In this document: in pieces, positions 35,372-50,908 of the stretch
How the letters are laid out: every line of letters starts with the position of its first letter
Position numbering within the stretch: the first letter of the stretch is position 1
Notes under the pieces: generated by a model
Seen by the model: only the letters and a program-made list of their open reading frames with translations
Database searches by the model: none
What the model was told of the DNA's origin: nothing
Made by a program: the position numbers and the translations under genes
From: Acanthopagrus latus
Taxonomy: Eukaryota > Chordata > Actinopteri > Spariformes > Sparidae
Assembly: GCF_904848185.1 (NCBI RefSeq)
Contig: NC_051055.1
Coordinates: 17,379,104 to 17,443,103 of the forward strand
DNA: 64,000 nt
Direction of reading: 5' to 3'

Positions 35372-35823
35372 GGTTGGGCAGCTACCACCAGGGGAGCTGG
35401 CCTGGGTGCTGAAAGGCCTCTCACAATGGACACAGGTCGGATGCAGGACACAAACATGCAGCTCCTGTTCGGTTCCTGCTGCAGCTCTTGTTTGCGTTTC
35501 TGCTGCCACAGGGCTTGTGTGAGTTTGCTCATGGCGCATGAGATGTAAACTAAAAAAATAATAATAATAAATAAAAAAAAAAATCCATCAGCTGGGACTC
35601 CTCGGCATCATGCAGGAGATCACTCACCGTCATCGGACAGATATCTGGACTCCAGGAACTCGGAGGCGAAGGTGCTGTAGGAGTCCTTGTGCGGCTCCTG
35701 GTGCCCCGGCTCTCCGTGCTCCCCGTGGCCGGCCCGGAGCGCTCCTTCATCGGTGGGGCTCGGCGCGACCCCCCACCACCCGCTCTGGATCAGCAGCACC
35801 CACAGCTGCACGAGCCTCATCAT
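32167..35823 (-). CDS. frrs1l: Ferric-chelate reductase 1-like (DOMON-domain AMPA-receptor biogenesis factor)
   Basis: FRRS1L acts in the ER of neurons in early AMPA-receptor assembly; loss in human causes an epileptic encephalopathy (established knowledge). Five exons in transcript order: 35823-35628, 35218-35134, 34811-34673, 32673-32427 and 32339-32167, in frame, 279 aa. Seen: a signal-like start (MMRLVQLWVLLIQSGWWGVA), FASEFLESRYLSDDGYPFPT, a DOMON domain spanning CDYFLSYRRIGTDVEYEMSA, GWVAVGFSSDKKMGGDDVMG and HHFYNVGQWAKEI, and a C-terminal hydrophobic segment LCLLLIVALTFYLLMGTP. Nearly every block matches human FRRS1L. An in-frame ATG at 35889 would add 22 residues; 35823 was chosen because the signal-like segment starts there. 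The last intron has a GC donor (AAG|GCGAGT, intron start 32426), required to give Q-G-S as in human. Confidence 0.96.
32910..33145. mobile_element. MITE-like element, terminal inverted repeats
   Basis: The left end (AGCTACATTATGTAAGATTT) and the reverse complement of the right end (AGCAACATTATGTAGAAATT) match over about 20 bases with few changes. The 235-base interior has no ORF. It lies in the frrs1l intron between 34673 and 32673. Confidence 0.7.
34137..34497. mobile_element. MITE-like element with TTAAAGG ends, copy 1
   Basis: It starts AAAGGGACACTATGTAGTT and ends AACTACACAGTGCACCTTTAA, so the ends form an inverted repeat of about 20 bases. The interior (ATTCAAACTCAGAAT; GAGCTGTTCTCAGAGGA; AAGCTAGAGAGATGGCAGAG) is repeated in diverged form at 49536-49818. 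It is non-coding and sits in the same frrs1l intron as the 32910-33145 element. Confidence 0.75.
35307..35369. repeat. (GT)n microsatellite
   Basis: About 31 GT units in the first intron of frrs1l. Confidence 0.95.
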
Positions 35824-36500
35824 CGCCAAATAGTGTCCGGGGAGGGAAAATGAAATTTTAAAAAAACAGCGATTAGAAAAGAAACTCAAACCGGATCCTC
35901 ATTGTTGTTTGTATTTCGCCATCCATCTTCGCAGGTTTCCCATCGCAGCGTCACCACAATCATCCCCGCATCCTCAGCGCCTGTTCCTCTGTTTGTGCGC
36001 AGGGATGTGCGGGAGGGAGGGGGGAGGAACTGAGGGGATCCACCGCCGATCGCTGCGAGATTAACAGGCTCATCCAACGCGAAATTACCCCGATTTGTAA
36101 CCTATCGCTATCTAATGCGGACGCACGCCCGTAATCCTCTCGGAAATCCGAATCTACATGTCCACTAGAGCTCATTAATCTTCACATTTTCCAGTCGCAG
36201 CATCGTCCGGATGAATGGTTTCGCCCGGCCTCCCTCTCTCCTTCCCTCCTCAGCCAATCACGGTGGCGTCCAATGAGGAGCCGCTACGTGCTGTGATCGG
36301 GATCAATGGATTGGGGATTAATGCCCCCACAGTCGCAGAGAGATGGAGGAGGTATCTCCACAGCAGTTCGCGCTCCATGGTGTGGAGGAGAGCTGGGTTG
36401 GGTGTCACATTCGTCACATCTCGCTCTGTGGTGAAGATGTTGGGACTGTTTTCAGAACTGGGGTCAGAGGTCACCTGCAGGGTTATTTATTAGTGTTTCA
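35824..36500 (-). promoter_or_regulatory. frrs1l: frrs1l 5' flank / promoter region
   Basis: This is the GC-richer flank upstream of the frrs1l ATG. Two CCAAT boxes lie at about 36253-36260 and 36269-36276. At 36369-36386 the sequence CGCGCTCCATGGTGTGGA resembles the NRSF/REST (RE1) element but lacks two bases between its halves. The transcription start is not determinable. Confidence 0.4.
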
Positions 36501-38974
36501 TGTCAGAATGTAAATATTCGACTCTCCACAATTAGTTTATGATAAACACGACTGGATGGGCTACTTTTAAAATGAAATCCAGTACAGTAATCAATTACGT
36601 ATATATCTAGTGACCTGATCACAATATTAAAGTAATGTAACTTGTTAACTATCCGTTACTTTTGGACTATGTTAATACGAAACAGTGTTGTACCCAGACG
36701 ACATACTTTAGTAAAATTAAGATATTACTTGGTTAAAAATTAAAGTTTTTAAAGTATTTTATATTAAATGTACACAGGTACCAAGAGTAGCTACACGTAA
36801 AATTTAAATTATACATATAAGTAGAAAATGGAAATACTCAAGTAGATGTACTTGTTAGTGATACTTGTTTTCTTGACAAATGTATCTGTAATCTAATAAC
36901 ATCTTTTATCTGTAACTTGGACAGAGTACAGTTACATTGTATTTGTATCCCAATCACTTAATCCTATTGCTAACCCTAACCCCAGCCCCCAGTGGAGGAT
37001 GCTTGTCATGTTCTCCTCAGTGTTTGTAATCATAGATGACAGTGAGATACTGACAGAAGGATGAGTATTATTGTTCTCTGTATTGTTCTTTATTAACGAA
37101 AACGTGCACTTTAAGGAATTACTTTTCAGGTTTGAGTAGTTTGAGTGCTCTTGTGTTTGTTGCATAAACTTCACTTTCAAGGCCCCCCCTCATTTTAAAA
37201 TTTTCCTCATTAAAATAAAGTGTATGACCACTGACTTCACAATGACAGTGGTTGTCACAAGACTTGTGAAAGCCGCTTTAATCCTGCCTGACACTTCAGC
37301 CTTCAACTACACACTGAGAGAGAATCTATTTAAGGTAAACCTGGGCCCTACATGTGGGTGTGTATATGATTTATATTTACAAAAGTTTTAGAATCAGTCC
37401 AATAGATCACCTCAGCCGGCAGGTGCAACACAGCTGCAGTGACTGCAAAGTAATCCCTTCGGGGCGACTCTGGCTGTGAATGCTGGGTCCAGTGAAATGT
37501 GCTTGTTTTTGTTACTGACCAGCTGAGGTTGTTGTTCCGACAGTGTCTGAAACTATTGTGGAAAACTAGGTGTGAATCATTTACACAACCAAACATGTCA
37601 ATGCCCAGGTTTAACAAATGCCGCAATTCCTCTTCCACCTGATGCTTAAGGAGCCAGACCACTGGTGAGCAAAACAAAAGTATAACTAGGCTTAAGGAAG
37701 TAAAAACACAAACACAAAAGAATAAATAAATAAAACAAAAAATAGAGATGGTTGGCAATACTGGGACATTATTATCATTCAAAAACACAGCCAGGATTTT
37801 AGTTTTGGGGGTTATTTTTTTCCACATTTTTTTGTCATTCAATTGTTAAATCACAGTTTCTTTTTAAATATTGTCTTCCTCTTTCAAGGCCTTCTCTACA
37901 CCGTTGTACGCCTGAACAAAACTACATTTAAATGTACTGTCATGTGGTCTAAAAATACTGATATCAGCCTATAAAATACCTGCCATGGGTCTAATTGTTA
38001 ACGTCTTTCTTAAAAATTATTAAATATTTCTTGCATTAAAACAAATCTATTGATTTGGTTTATATGCAGGTCTAGATGTACTTTAAAAATATATAGAGGA
38101 TTGTGAAGCCTCTCTGAGATATCATGTAGGGAAAAAAATGTGCATCTCAGGTTTAATTTATCAATTTGTTTCACAGCGTTTCATGTGTGGGAACGCAGCA
38201 GTACAGGTGACCCTGTACTACTGAGTAATTTATCAATTCAAGCAGAAGTTGTAGACGGACATGAATGTGTACGTAGTGTGAATGGATGAACATGGAAACC
38301 AAAAGCTTCTTCAAAGCATCATCTAACCGTCCTCACGCTCATCTCTGTCTTCATCAGGCTGTACACAGTTCTGCCACTTGATGGTGATATAAAGCCACGT
38401 TTGAGCCTCTTATTCACGCCAGCAGAGGGTCTCCTCTTACCTTACTAACTTTTTCACTTTGACTTTTCTTTGTTTCTGACCAGAAAAGGATTTTTTTTTT
38501 CATGTGTGATATACACAACACATTAACATCTCTATTTTGCTCTCTTACACTGGAAAAAAAGGATAATAAAATATTTGCTATACTTATAAAACCTCTGTGG
38601 GGTTGTTTCTTACTTATAAAAGATGAAATCCTGGTAAATTATGAGTGCACCACTTAATCTCCACAGTTTGGAAAAACAGAAGAAATCTGCAGCATCTGCA
38701 GCTGGTTGATGGATCACTGCTGCGCCCTTAGTAGAAACAATGACTCAGGAAGACACACGAGGGTGACAGTGAAATGAATATCTTTACACTTGATGTGTGA
38801 CCAGTCATCATCCTCATCATCATGTTATTTCCTCAATGCTCTGATATTTAACGAGTCCATTTGGTCTACACTCATCGAATTGTGAAAGTTTAACACGGTT
38901 TGCCATCCAAACAGAACACAGGAAATCATTTTGAATGTGCACCAGAATCTTGACATCATAATGATGACAGCAAC
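36501..38974. other. Intergenic, no gene seen
   Basis: No coding exon is recognisable. The A/T-rich part 36560-36900 (GAAATACTCAAGTAGATGTA and similar) may be a decayed repeat. The rest looks unique. Confidence 0.35.
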
Positions 38975-38979
38975 CGCTA

Positions 38980-39255
38980 CATCACTGCTCGATTAATCAT
39001 TCAATTATGTCCTCGATTCATCGACGGGTTATTTGAGTCTAATCAGTCAAGATGGGGAGATTATTATGATCAGTGTTTCCCGCTGTCCAAGATGGTGTCC
39101 TCAAATGTATTTTCTTTGTCCACAAACCAAACCTCATCAGCTCACAGTCATGGAGGCAAAAATAATCCTGGAAATATTCACATTATGAGTTATCAAAATA
39201 CTTGCTGAGGTAACTAGTCAAATAATTAATATATCTATTTATTGTATCAGCTCTA
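38980..39255. mobile_element. Decayed MITE with ATTAATCGATT-type ends, copy A
   Basis: It contains CTCGATTAATCATTCAATTA, then ATCAGTGTTTCCCGCTGTCC and CAAGATGGTGTCCTCAAATG, and ends near TTGTATCAGCTCT. This layout matches a common fish non-autonomous element whose shorter relative lies at 59417-59590. No ORF. Confidence 0.55.
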
Positions 39256-39688
39256 CAGACAGTGTACGGCCATATATAATGTTTCATCACACACCTTTAT
39301 TTACACATAAAGCAAGTTTGCACTTCTAAATCACTAAAACCAACTGAGTTGATTGAATACGTAATGCAACAAGTTACTTCAACCATTTACTTTGGTTCAG
39401 TATTTGGCTTAAGAGGTTAGCAAAGGGTTAGGGTCTGATATTGCTATTTTTCTGTAGGACAGCAGGTGAAGGGAGGCTTACATGAGGATGTTCGTGTCTG
39501 TGTCCTGTAGGTGATGCTGTTGTTACACAATCTGAAGCAGACTGAAAATATAACTAGGGAACAGCAACCGTCAGAGAGATTAAAGGCTGACTGATATACA
39601 TATTGAGACTCACAGTCTGGCAGTGTAAATGTTTCTTTCAAAAGCCAAAACACCTGACGTTTGATGAATATATGTACACGTTTAATTA

Positions 39689-39994
39689 CCTCTGCCAAGG
39701 AGGTTACGTTGTCAGCCCTGTCTGCTTGTTGTTTATGTGTTGGTTGGTTTGTTGGTTTGTCGGCAGGATTGAATAAAACCTACAGAACCGATTTACACAA
39801 AACTTGGAGGGTGGATGATTCTCAGCCCAGAATAGACCCATCCAGGGGATTTTTCTCCTGCATTCTTTAACTTTGCTAGATAGGGAGATATTTCAACACT
39901 TTTGCCGGCCTAACTTAATGCGTGGATCCTGACGAAGAAAATCTGGCATATTTCAGTGGCGGAGGTATGCGCTCTACTGAGTGCCATTCTAGTT
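39689..39994 (+). repeat. Interspersed repeat, copy A (paired with 62161)
   Basis: It opens CCTCTGCCAAGGAGGTTACG, continues through a GTTTGTTGGTTTGT stretch and TCTCAGCCCAGAATAGACCC, and ends GCTCTACTGAGTGCCATTCT. A diverged copy in the same orientation is at 62161-62517. The right end contains GGCGGAGGTATGC, partly complementary to the left end. Confidence 0.75.
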
Positions 39995-44446
<4,452 letters not shown>

Positions 44447-44499
44447 AACACACCTTCTGAGGAAAAAAAAAATAGAAAAATGAGTAGGTAAGAGTGCAG

Positions 44500-44502
<3 letters not shown>

Positions 44503-44563
<61 letters not shown>
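44503..44563. repeat. (GT)n microsatellite
   Basis: About 30 GT units, close to the (TA)n tract at 44333-44443. Confidence 0.96.
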
Positions 44564-44565
<2 letters not shown>

Positions 44566-44763
44566 AATTCGGTGACAGCATGCATTTGTGCGTGCGCAAG
44601 TGAGCGCTCGTGTAATGTGCACTCAAATGTTAATGTGTTTGTTTAAAGCCAGTATGACTGACTGACTCACAGCTGATTACTGGCTGAATGAGTGCTGGAA
44701 GAGAGCCAAGTTCAATGGGAGGTCTGTTCTCCTGTTGCCTCTTCCTTTTCTCTTCCCCCTATT

Positions 44764-44796
44764 CCTCCTCCTCCTCCTCCTCCTCCTCCTCCTCCC
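44764..44796. repeat. (CCT)n triplet tract
   Basis: About ten CCT units. Proline- or serine-rich ORFs across it are repeat artefacts. Confidence 0.9.
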
Positions 44797-47700
44797 GCAT
44801 TACCCTGCTGCTCCAGGAAGGGCAACCAGGGAGTCAGGATATCTGTGTGTGCCTGTGTGTGTTCATACGAACAGGATGCTTATCTGGGACATGATTTCAG
44901 GAGAGCAGATGAACGAAAGCAGAACCTTCATGATATAACTTCCAAATTAAGCAGACTATTCAGCATGTTGAGGAGCAGTTCAACATTTTGCCTATTCACT
45001 TTCTTTTGGGGAGTTGTATATGAACAATCGATACCACCGTCATGTCTGTGTGTCGAGGATGGAGCTGGAGCCAGGGGGCAATTAGGTTTAGCTAATAATC
45101 AGAGTGGACTGCCATTTTGCTTGGCTTCATTAAGTCAGCCTGACATTGTGCTCATGTTAATTGATTTCTTGTTCGGAGTACTATCTTTTTTTTTCTTTTT
45201 CTTATTTGTCCTAACCAATGACTAGCGAGCAACATATCTGTCCCGCCAAAGGGCGATTTGAGTTGACGAAGAAGCTGCAGTGGCGCTTGCTCGTAGCACT
45301 TCGCTCAATGTCTTTCACAGTGAAAATGTGACGGGAAGACGTCAATCCGAAAGGTTTCTCGGGTTATCATATGGTGTTTTATGCTGGAATACTGCTCGAT
45401 GCCCCTCCAGATTTGCATTATCCATCATCCTTTCAGCTGCCAGTCAATCAGGAAGTGGCAAAAGGAGAGTTAGCTTCACGTCTTATCCCAAGAGGAAGAT
45501 GGCCACCATGTGAATAAGCTCTATCAGTGTTAAGATCGGATGCCAGTGATGGAGGCTTTGCAGCCAATTTGTCACCAGTTGGCCTAGTTCTCCTCTCTGA
45601 GTGGAAGATACCACAGCTACCAGAAATTTCTGATATCAGTAACTCAGAATAACAATTAAGAGCCTAACGTTAAGGCTTTTTTTATGACTTAGTTGCATGT
45701 ACAGCAATGATACATGATACAGCTAGCAATGTAGGGAAAATGGCATCCACGCTCTGAATTATGATGTCATACCGTGTGTATTGTTTCTCCAACCACCAGC
45801 AACATTTGTCATGGGGCACACCACGCCTATCATACTGCTAAATAAATCTGAGATCCGAGGGAGTTATTAGAAGTCTGGATGCACCTGACCCTAGCCCAAG
45901 GGAGGAAGCAGGTGGAAAACAGCTATATCCAAAGTTAAAAGCACATCCATCTCGACTCCTCTAAAGTTGACTGCAATGACGTTTTGTGTTCGTTTAATCC
46001 ATGTGTAGAGAAGGAATGTCACAATTGTCAGTTTATCTGTCAATCCAGCATGGCCTCATCCGCTGGAACATTCCAACAGGATGTCCAACAAGAAGTCATT
46101 GCCTCCAGCTGTTGCTCCCAATTTATAACAGACTTTCTTTCCCCTCCTATGCTTGTTGGAAACTTTAATGACTCTACCTTATCCACATCGGTGTATCAGA
46201 ACAGAGTGTGCACAAATATTTTGTGTTTATCTCTCCGTCGGCTTTGTGTTGTTTCTTATCTGACTGCGCCTCGTCAGTGCTGCTGGACATTTCCTCATAA
46301 CTTTACATCTGAAACAAGGCTCCTTACATTTTATGGAGAAGCCCACTGTGAATTAGATGACGTCTGATGTTGGAAATCTATGGACTCATTTATCTTTAAG
46401 CTATAAGATGGTTTAAACCACAACACACAGGGTAGAACGAGTCATAATGCTTCTCTTCGGCGGGCCGTAAAGCTATTTTTATAGCAGCTATCTATAATAT
46501 TCCACTATCGCAGATTATAGAAGTTTTATTGTGGTCTCCCACAGAGAGAAGAGTTTTATGTAGCTTTAGTAAATCATTCCTCTTCCTCTCTGATATCAGC
46601 TCCTGGGGCTGTTTGCCTGCGTGTATATAAGAGTTGTGCGGCGTTAACATTTATGAGGAGTAAGCTAATATATTTGAATAGTTTATGGTAGCAGTAAAGA
46701 GTGAAATACATAATTTGCTAACATGTACCATGTAAAACAGCTCTTAAAGATGAGCTGTGAATACAAATGCAGATTCTCTATTGTTTAAGCAGATTCTATC
46801 ATTCATGAGCAGGAAGGCTCTCTGCCTGAGCTGCATTTATCCAGTAAAACTCCTCCTGTCTCTCCTGCAAAACAGGAAATATGGAGCGAGACGGAAGGTG
46901 ACGTTACAGTCATGCATCCGGAGCCGTAGCAGAAAAGAGAGAATGTAATCCTGTAGCTCCAGATTAAAATTTTGATGCTCTGGTAAATGATCGTTGATTA
47001 ATACACCCAAGAGAAATTTCATTTTTGTATGTTTGTTGTTTGTTAAAATAGGTTGAAGGAACACAGAACTTGAGAAGATTTACAGCCACACACTGGACAT
47101 GTTTCGTTGCTGCCACAAATCCAGAAAAAAGGAAGTGCATACCTCACTGTTGAGTTTAAATTGCACGTCTGGTCTACGGTATTATCTAATCAAGTTTACT
47201 GCAGCATAAACAATCATACACAGTGAAATATACAGTAGATAAATGTCTTTGATTTTTGGGAACATGCAAACTCTGTATATCACATTATTATACATTATAT
47301 AGTTAACTACTGTTGCCCAGCAGACTTGCACAGTTTTTATATTTTTATGTTATATTGAACCCAGTGACTTTCCTTACCCCATCCTGTTTGTGTGTTGGTG
47401 TGCTCCTCTTCTAACTTCCATTTTAAAGTTTGAATATATAAAAACGTGTAAAAAATGAAATAACTTCAGACACCACACTGAAAGCAAAATAATGGAAAAC
47501 ACATGAAACATATGAACTTGTTTACCTCTGTTGTTTTTTGATAAACTGTCATGTGACATCTTGGTGCATTCAAGTAACCTACAGGTGTCACTTACTGATA
47601 AGGGTCTATAAAACTTTTATTCTTTCAAGTACTTCAGCTTCTGGAACTAAATCGACAAGAGGAGTTATGGGAATGGTTTTCCCATCTCGTCCGCGTTGCA

Positions 47701-49240
47701 TTTGTTAAAATCTCGCAGGACCCCAACTAACTATCAAAGAAAGATCCGTTTTTTTTAAATAGCCTCAAACAGTTTTGACCCTTCAACACTTTTATATTAT
47801 TACATTAGATCTAAACTTGCCTACCACACACTGCATCCCGCATACCTGCATTATGTTTGAATCTTGTGTACATTTCCCAGTTTCAGGGCAATGAGTCCAT
47901 GACCTGGTTAGCGTGCCGGAGCTCAGATTGATGTATTAACACTATGTTTCTCTCATCATCAGCTCCATTTAGCCCATGATTAACTCCCAATCACATGGCG
48001 TGATTAAAAGTCAGAGTAAAAATATTCCATACATACTTAATATTCCACTAACAAGGAAGCCAGCTCCCAAACTGCCAACAAAATAGATATACACCCTTAA
48101 CACGCACACACTCCTACATACATCTCTCCTTTTTCCTCGCCTGAAAACACATACCTAAACATTTCGCGGCTATCTCCCCCCCCACACCTCGGTGCTGGCT
48201 AGGTGGAATTAAAAAACCAACCCCGCGGTCTCATTAATTAATTAAACACCATGTGCCAGTGGCACCTGGGTACCGGTTATCACTGCCACTCAGACACACC
48301 GTGATCTCAATAACCACCCCACCACAGGGCACTGAGAGGGTGGGAGGCAGGGTGTGAGGGAGAGAGACGGGGGAGGGGAGGGAGGGACATTGATTCTCTT
48401 TCACAACTTTGAGGTATATAGACAGTTCCTGTAAAGAGTGAGGAAAAGGGTCTTCAGACACCATCTTCCGGTGTTGGCAGTAAAGTGGGACACATTTATA
48501 GTGAATGGAGTCTGATGAGTGTTTACTGCTGCTGTGTGGTTGTGTTTGTGCATCGTTCCCTCCCTTACCGGCTCCACGGAGCCTTTTTATCATCTCCCCT
48601 CGCGGGGCCCCTAAATCACTGCAGCGACGCCCTCCTCATCATCTACTCTTAACACCTCCGCATGTGGGAACACTGCAGTAACGTAACACACACACACCCA
48701 TGCACACAAGCAAGCACGCACGCACGCACGCACACACACTGCTGCTTTTTGATCCTTGCTCTATAATTGTGCTTTCTTAATGAAAATGTCCATGGATGTT
48801 TTGGTTTGTTTGTTTGTTTGTTTGCCTTTTGTCTCTTGTGTGTATCATCTCTTGGTTTACTCTCGTTATTACACATTCTGGGATTCTTCGGTTTAATGAC
48901 AATTCTATTCAACCCTATTTCATTTAGAATCTTACACTGTTCTTTTTGCTCTAGTTTCCCTCCAGCTGCTCTCTGCTCATGAAGAGGTCTACGGGATTGG
49001 ATACGTTCGAGTTGAGGTGAGAGAGTGTATGAGCGGATTAATCTTTGTAACATTGGAAAATAAAATACCTGAATGATTTATATTAGAACTATGGCAATTT
49101 GTCCAATAAAATATACGGGAAGAGACATATTATGTCCATAGATGTTTTATTGGGTTAAAGTCTGAGCTCCCATTTGTACAGCTCACTCTGTATGACGTCT
49201 GCACTGGAAAATCGTATTTTAATCTTGAGCAACATATTCA

Positions 49241-49242
<2 letters not shown>
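44797..49242. other. Transposon-poor non-coding region, distal part
   Basis: No recognisable coding exon. One 127-codon open frame (45984-46367, plus) has no protein family I know and no flanking gene structure. A CA/CG-rich tract lies near 48688-48740 and a (TTTG)n tract near 48803-48823. Confidence 0.35.

Positions 49243-49245
<3 letters not shown>

Positions 49246-49321
<76 letters not shown>
49246..49321. repeat. (TA)n microsatellite
   Basis: About 75 bases of alternating TA. Confidence 0.95.
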
Positions 49322-49323
<2 letters not shown>

Positions 49324-49535
49324 TATCTGTGTTTAGGGTTTCTAAAGCTCAGTAACAGTAACACTTGTCAACCATAAAGGGCTTTGCAATCAATAACTGC
49401 TTTTATGACAAAAGTTAGATATGAAAATCATATGTTTTATGTTTGTTTATTTAAAAAATCTGTGTGTATTTTATTAGGTCATGGGGGAAGCGGCACACAT
49501 TTTAATGAACTGTGGACCACAGTGCTCAGTAGAAG

Positions 49536-49818
49536 GGGCACTACGTAATTTTGAAAGAGAAATTCAAACTCAGAATTTTAATAGTTACGATATCACTGAG
49601 ATACTAATACAAACTTAGAAATATTTATCTCTTTCAAGACTGAATAAACTAGCTGTTCCCAAAGGATATTAAGGTCCCCAGAACAGTGTCTGAAGCTAGA
49701 GAGGTGGCAGGGTCCGCCTCATATAAACAAAGTATCAGTGTCAGAAATCAATGAATGAAAATCTTTCTCTTCTGGTTAAAACCTCTTCCCCAAAATTATT
49801 GAACCTTTGAAATAACCA
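49536..49818. mobile_element. MITE-like element with TTAAAGG ends, copy 2 (diverged)
   Basis: It starts GGGGCACTACGTAATTTTGA and ends near CCCAAAATTATTGAACCTTT. Interior blocks (ATTCAAACTCAGAATTTTAA; AAGCTAGAGAGGTGGCAGGG) match the 34137-34497 copy in the same order. The inverted ends are more decayed than in copy 1. Confidence 0.7.
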
Positions 49819-50212
49819 GGTCAGTATACATAATCTGAGAATATGTTGTATGCATAACTCTTTCAATGTGTTTATTTTATGTTTTTTTTTTTGTTATGTT
49901 ATTCATCTCAAGTATGGTCATGAGGTTTGCTGTTTCATTTTTATTCAAACTCACAAAGAAAACATCATTGATGAATATACAGACTAGTTTCTTGATTCAA
50001 GAGGCTTTTTGATATTATATAGTAGTAGATTCTTTAAACTGACTGACTAAATGTTTTAGCTCCACTATGTAAAGCAAAATAACTCCTAGTCTCTAATTAA
50101 ACTGATGTATTTTCTGCTGCAACACATCATCATGTAGTCATGATGTATCTGTGAATATTACCGGTCGCCCAAGCAGCTACAGATCAAACCACCCACAGCA
50201 AATGCCGCAACT

Positions 50213-50281
50213 ATTAATATATAAATATATAAATATATAAATATATAAATATATAAATATATAAATATATAAATATATATA
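50213..50281. repeat. (AAATATAT)n tandem repeat
   Basis: Eight or so near-perfect 8-base units, an octamer rather than a dinucleotide repeat. Confidence 0.92.
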
Positions 50282-50908
50282 ATGTTAAATCTATAAATAC
50301 AGGCTTAATTCTGGGATTTCTGAGCCTATAAAGATCCTGAACTTTAAATTTAAAAAAATATATGTATATATGCTTTAAATGTATTCACACATATCAAAAT
50401 ATCAGGATCAGGAACATAAACTGACTGAGGTCTATTGCTGTGATAAATCAGAAATGCTCGACCAAACCTCACTTCGCATTAAACCAAGGACCTGAACTAA
50501 TTGGACCTATAGGGACAAGTCATTTTCGGTTCTGAAAAACAAAAAGTATCACTGTCGGTTTCTTTGCATTCAGCTTCTGAACTTGACTCTGAAAAAAAAT
50601 ATCTGACTCAATAATGAGACGTGGGAATTAAAAACTCAGTGCAGGTTGGACACATGTTTTCAACAAACTGAGACAAAATATCAGAATAATTTGTTTTTGA
50701 ATGATTGTCTCGCAGTGTCTGACTCAACGTGATGTGAGAACCGAGCACATATTAGATTAATAGGTAACATATTAGGTTGGTTATCATCTTGAAACAATGC
50801 AGAGACGATTAATAAAAGGCCTTTCAACTGTTACACAACCTGGTCACAGCAACCTAATAACTGGAAAGTGTGCTTCAGTCCGTCTTTTGACCTCAGCTCA
50901 CACCAGCA
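50282..50908. other. 5' flank of the PLAAT-like gene
   Basis: Unique A/T-rich sequence leading to the ATG at 50909. No convincing core promoter element stands out, and the 5' UTR start is unknown. Confidence 0.3.

Noticed and set aside
36960..36990. CTAACCCTAACCCC resembling a telomeric repeat
   Set aside because: Only about two units are present, which is compatible with chance; not an interstitial telomere tract.
45984..46367. 127-codon open frame on the plus strand
   Set aside because: It has no recognisable domain or flanking exon structure; an open frame of this length is expected by chance in a window of this size.
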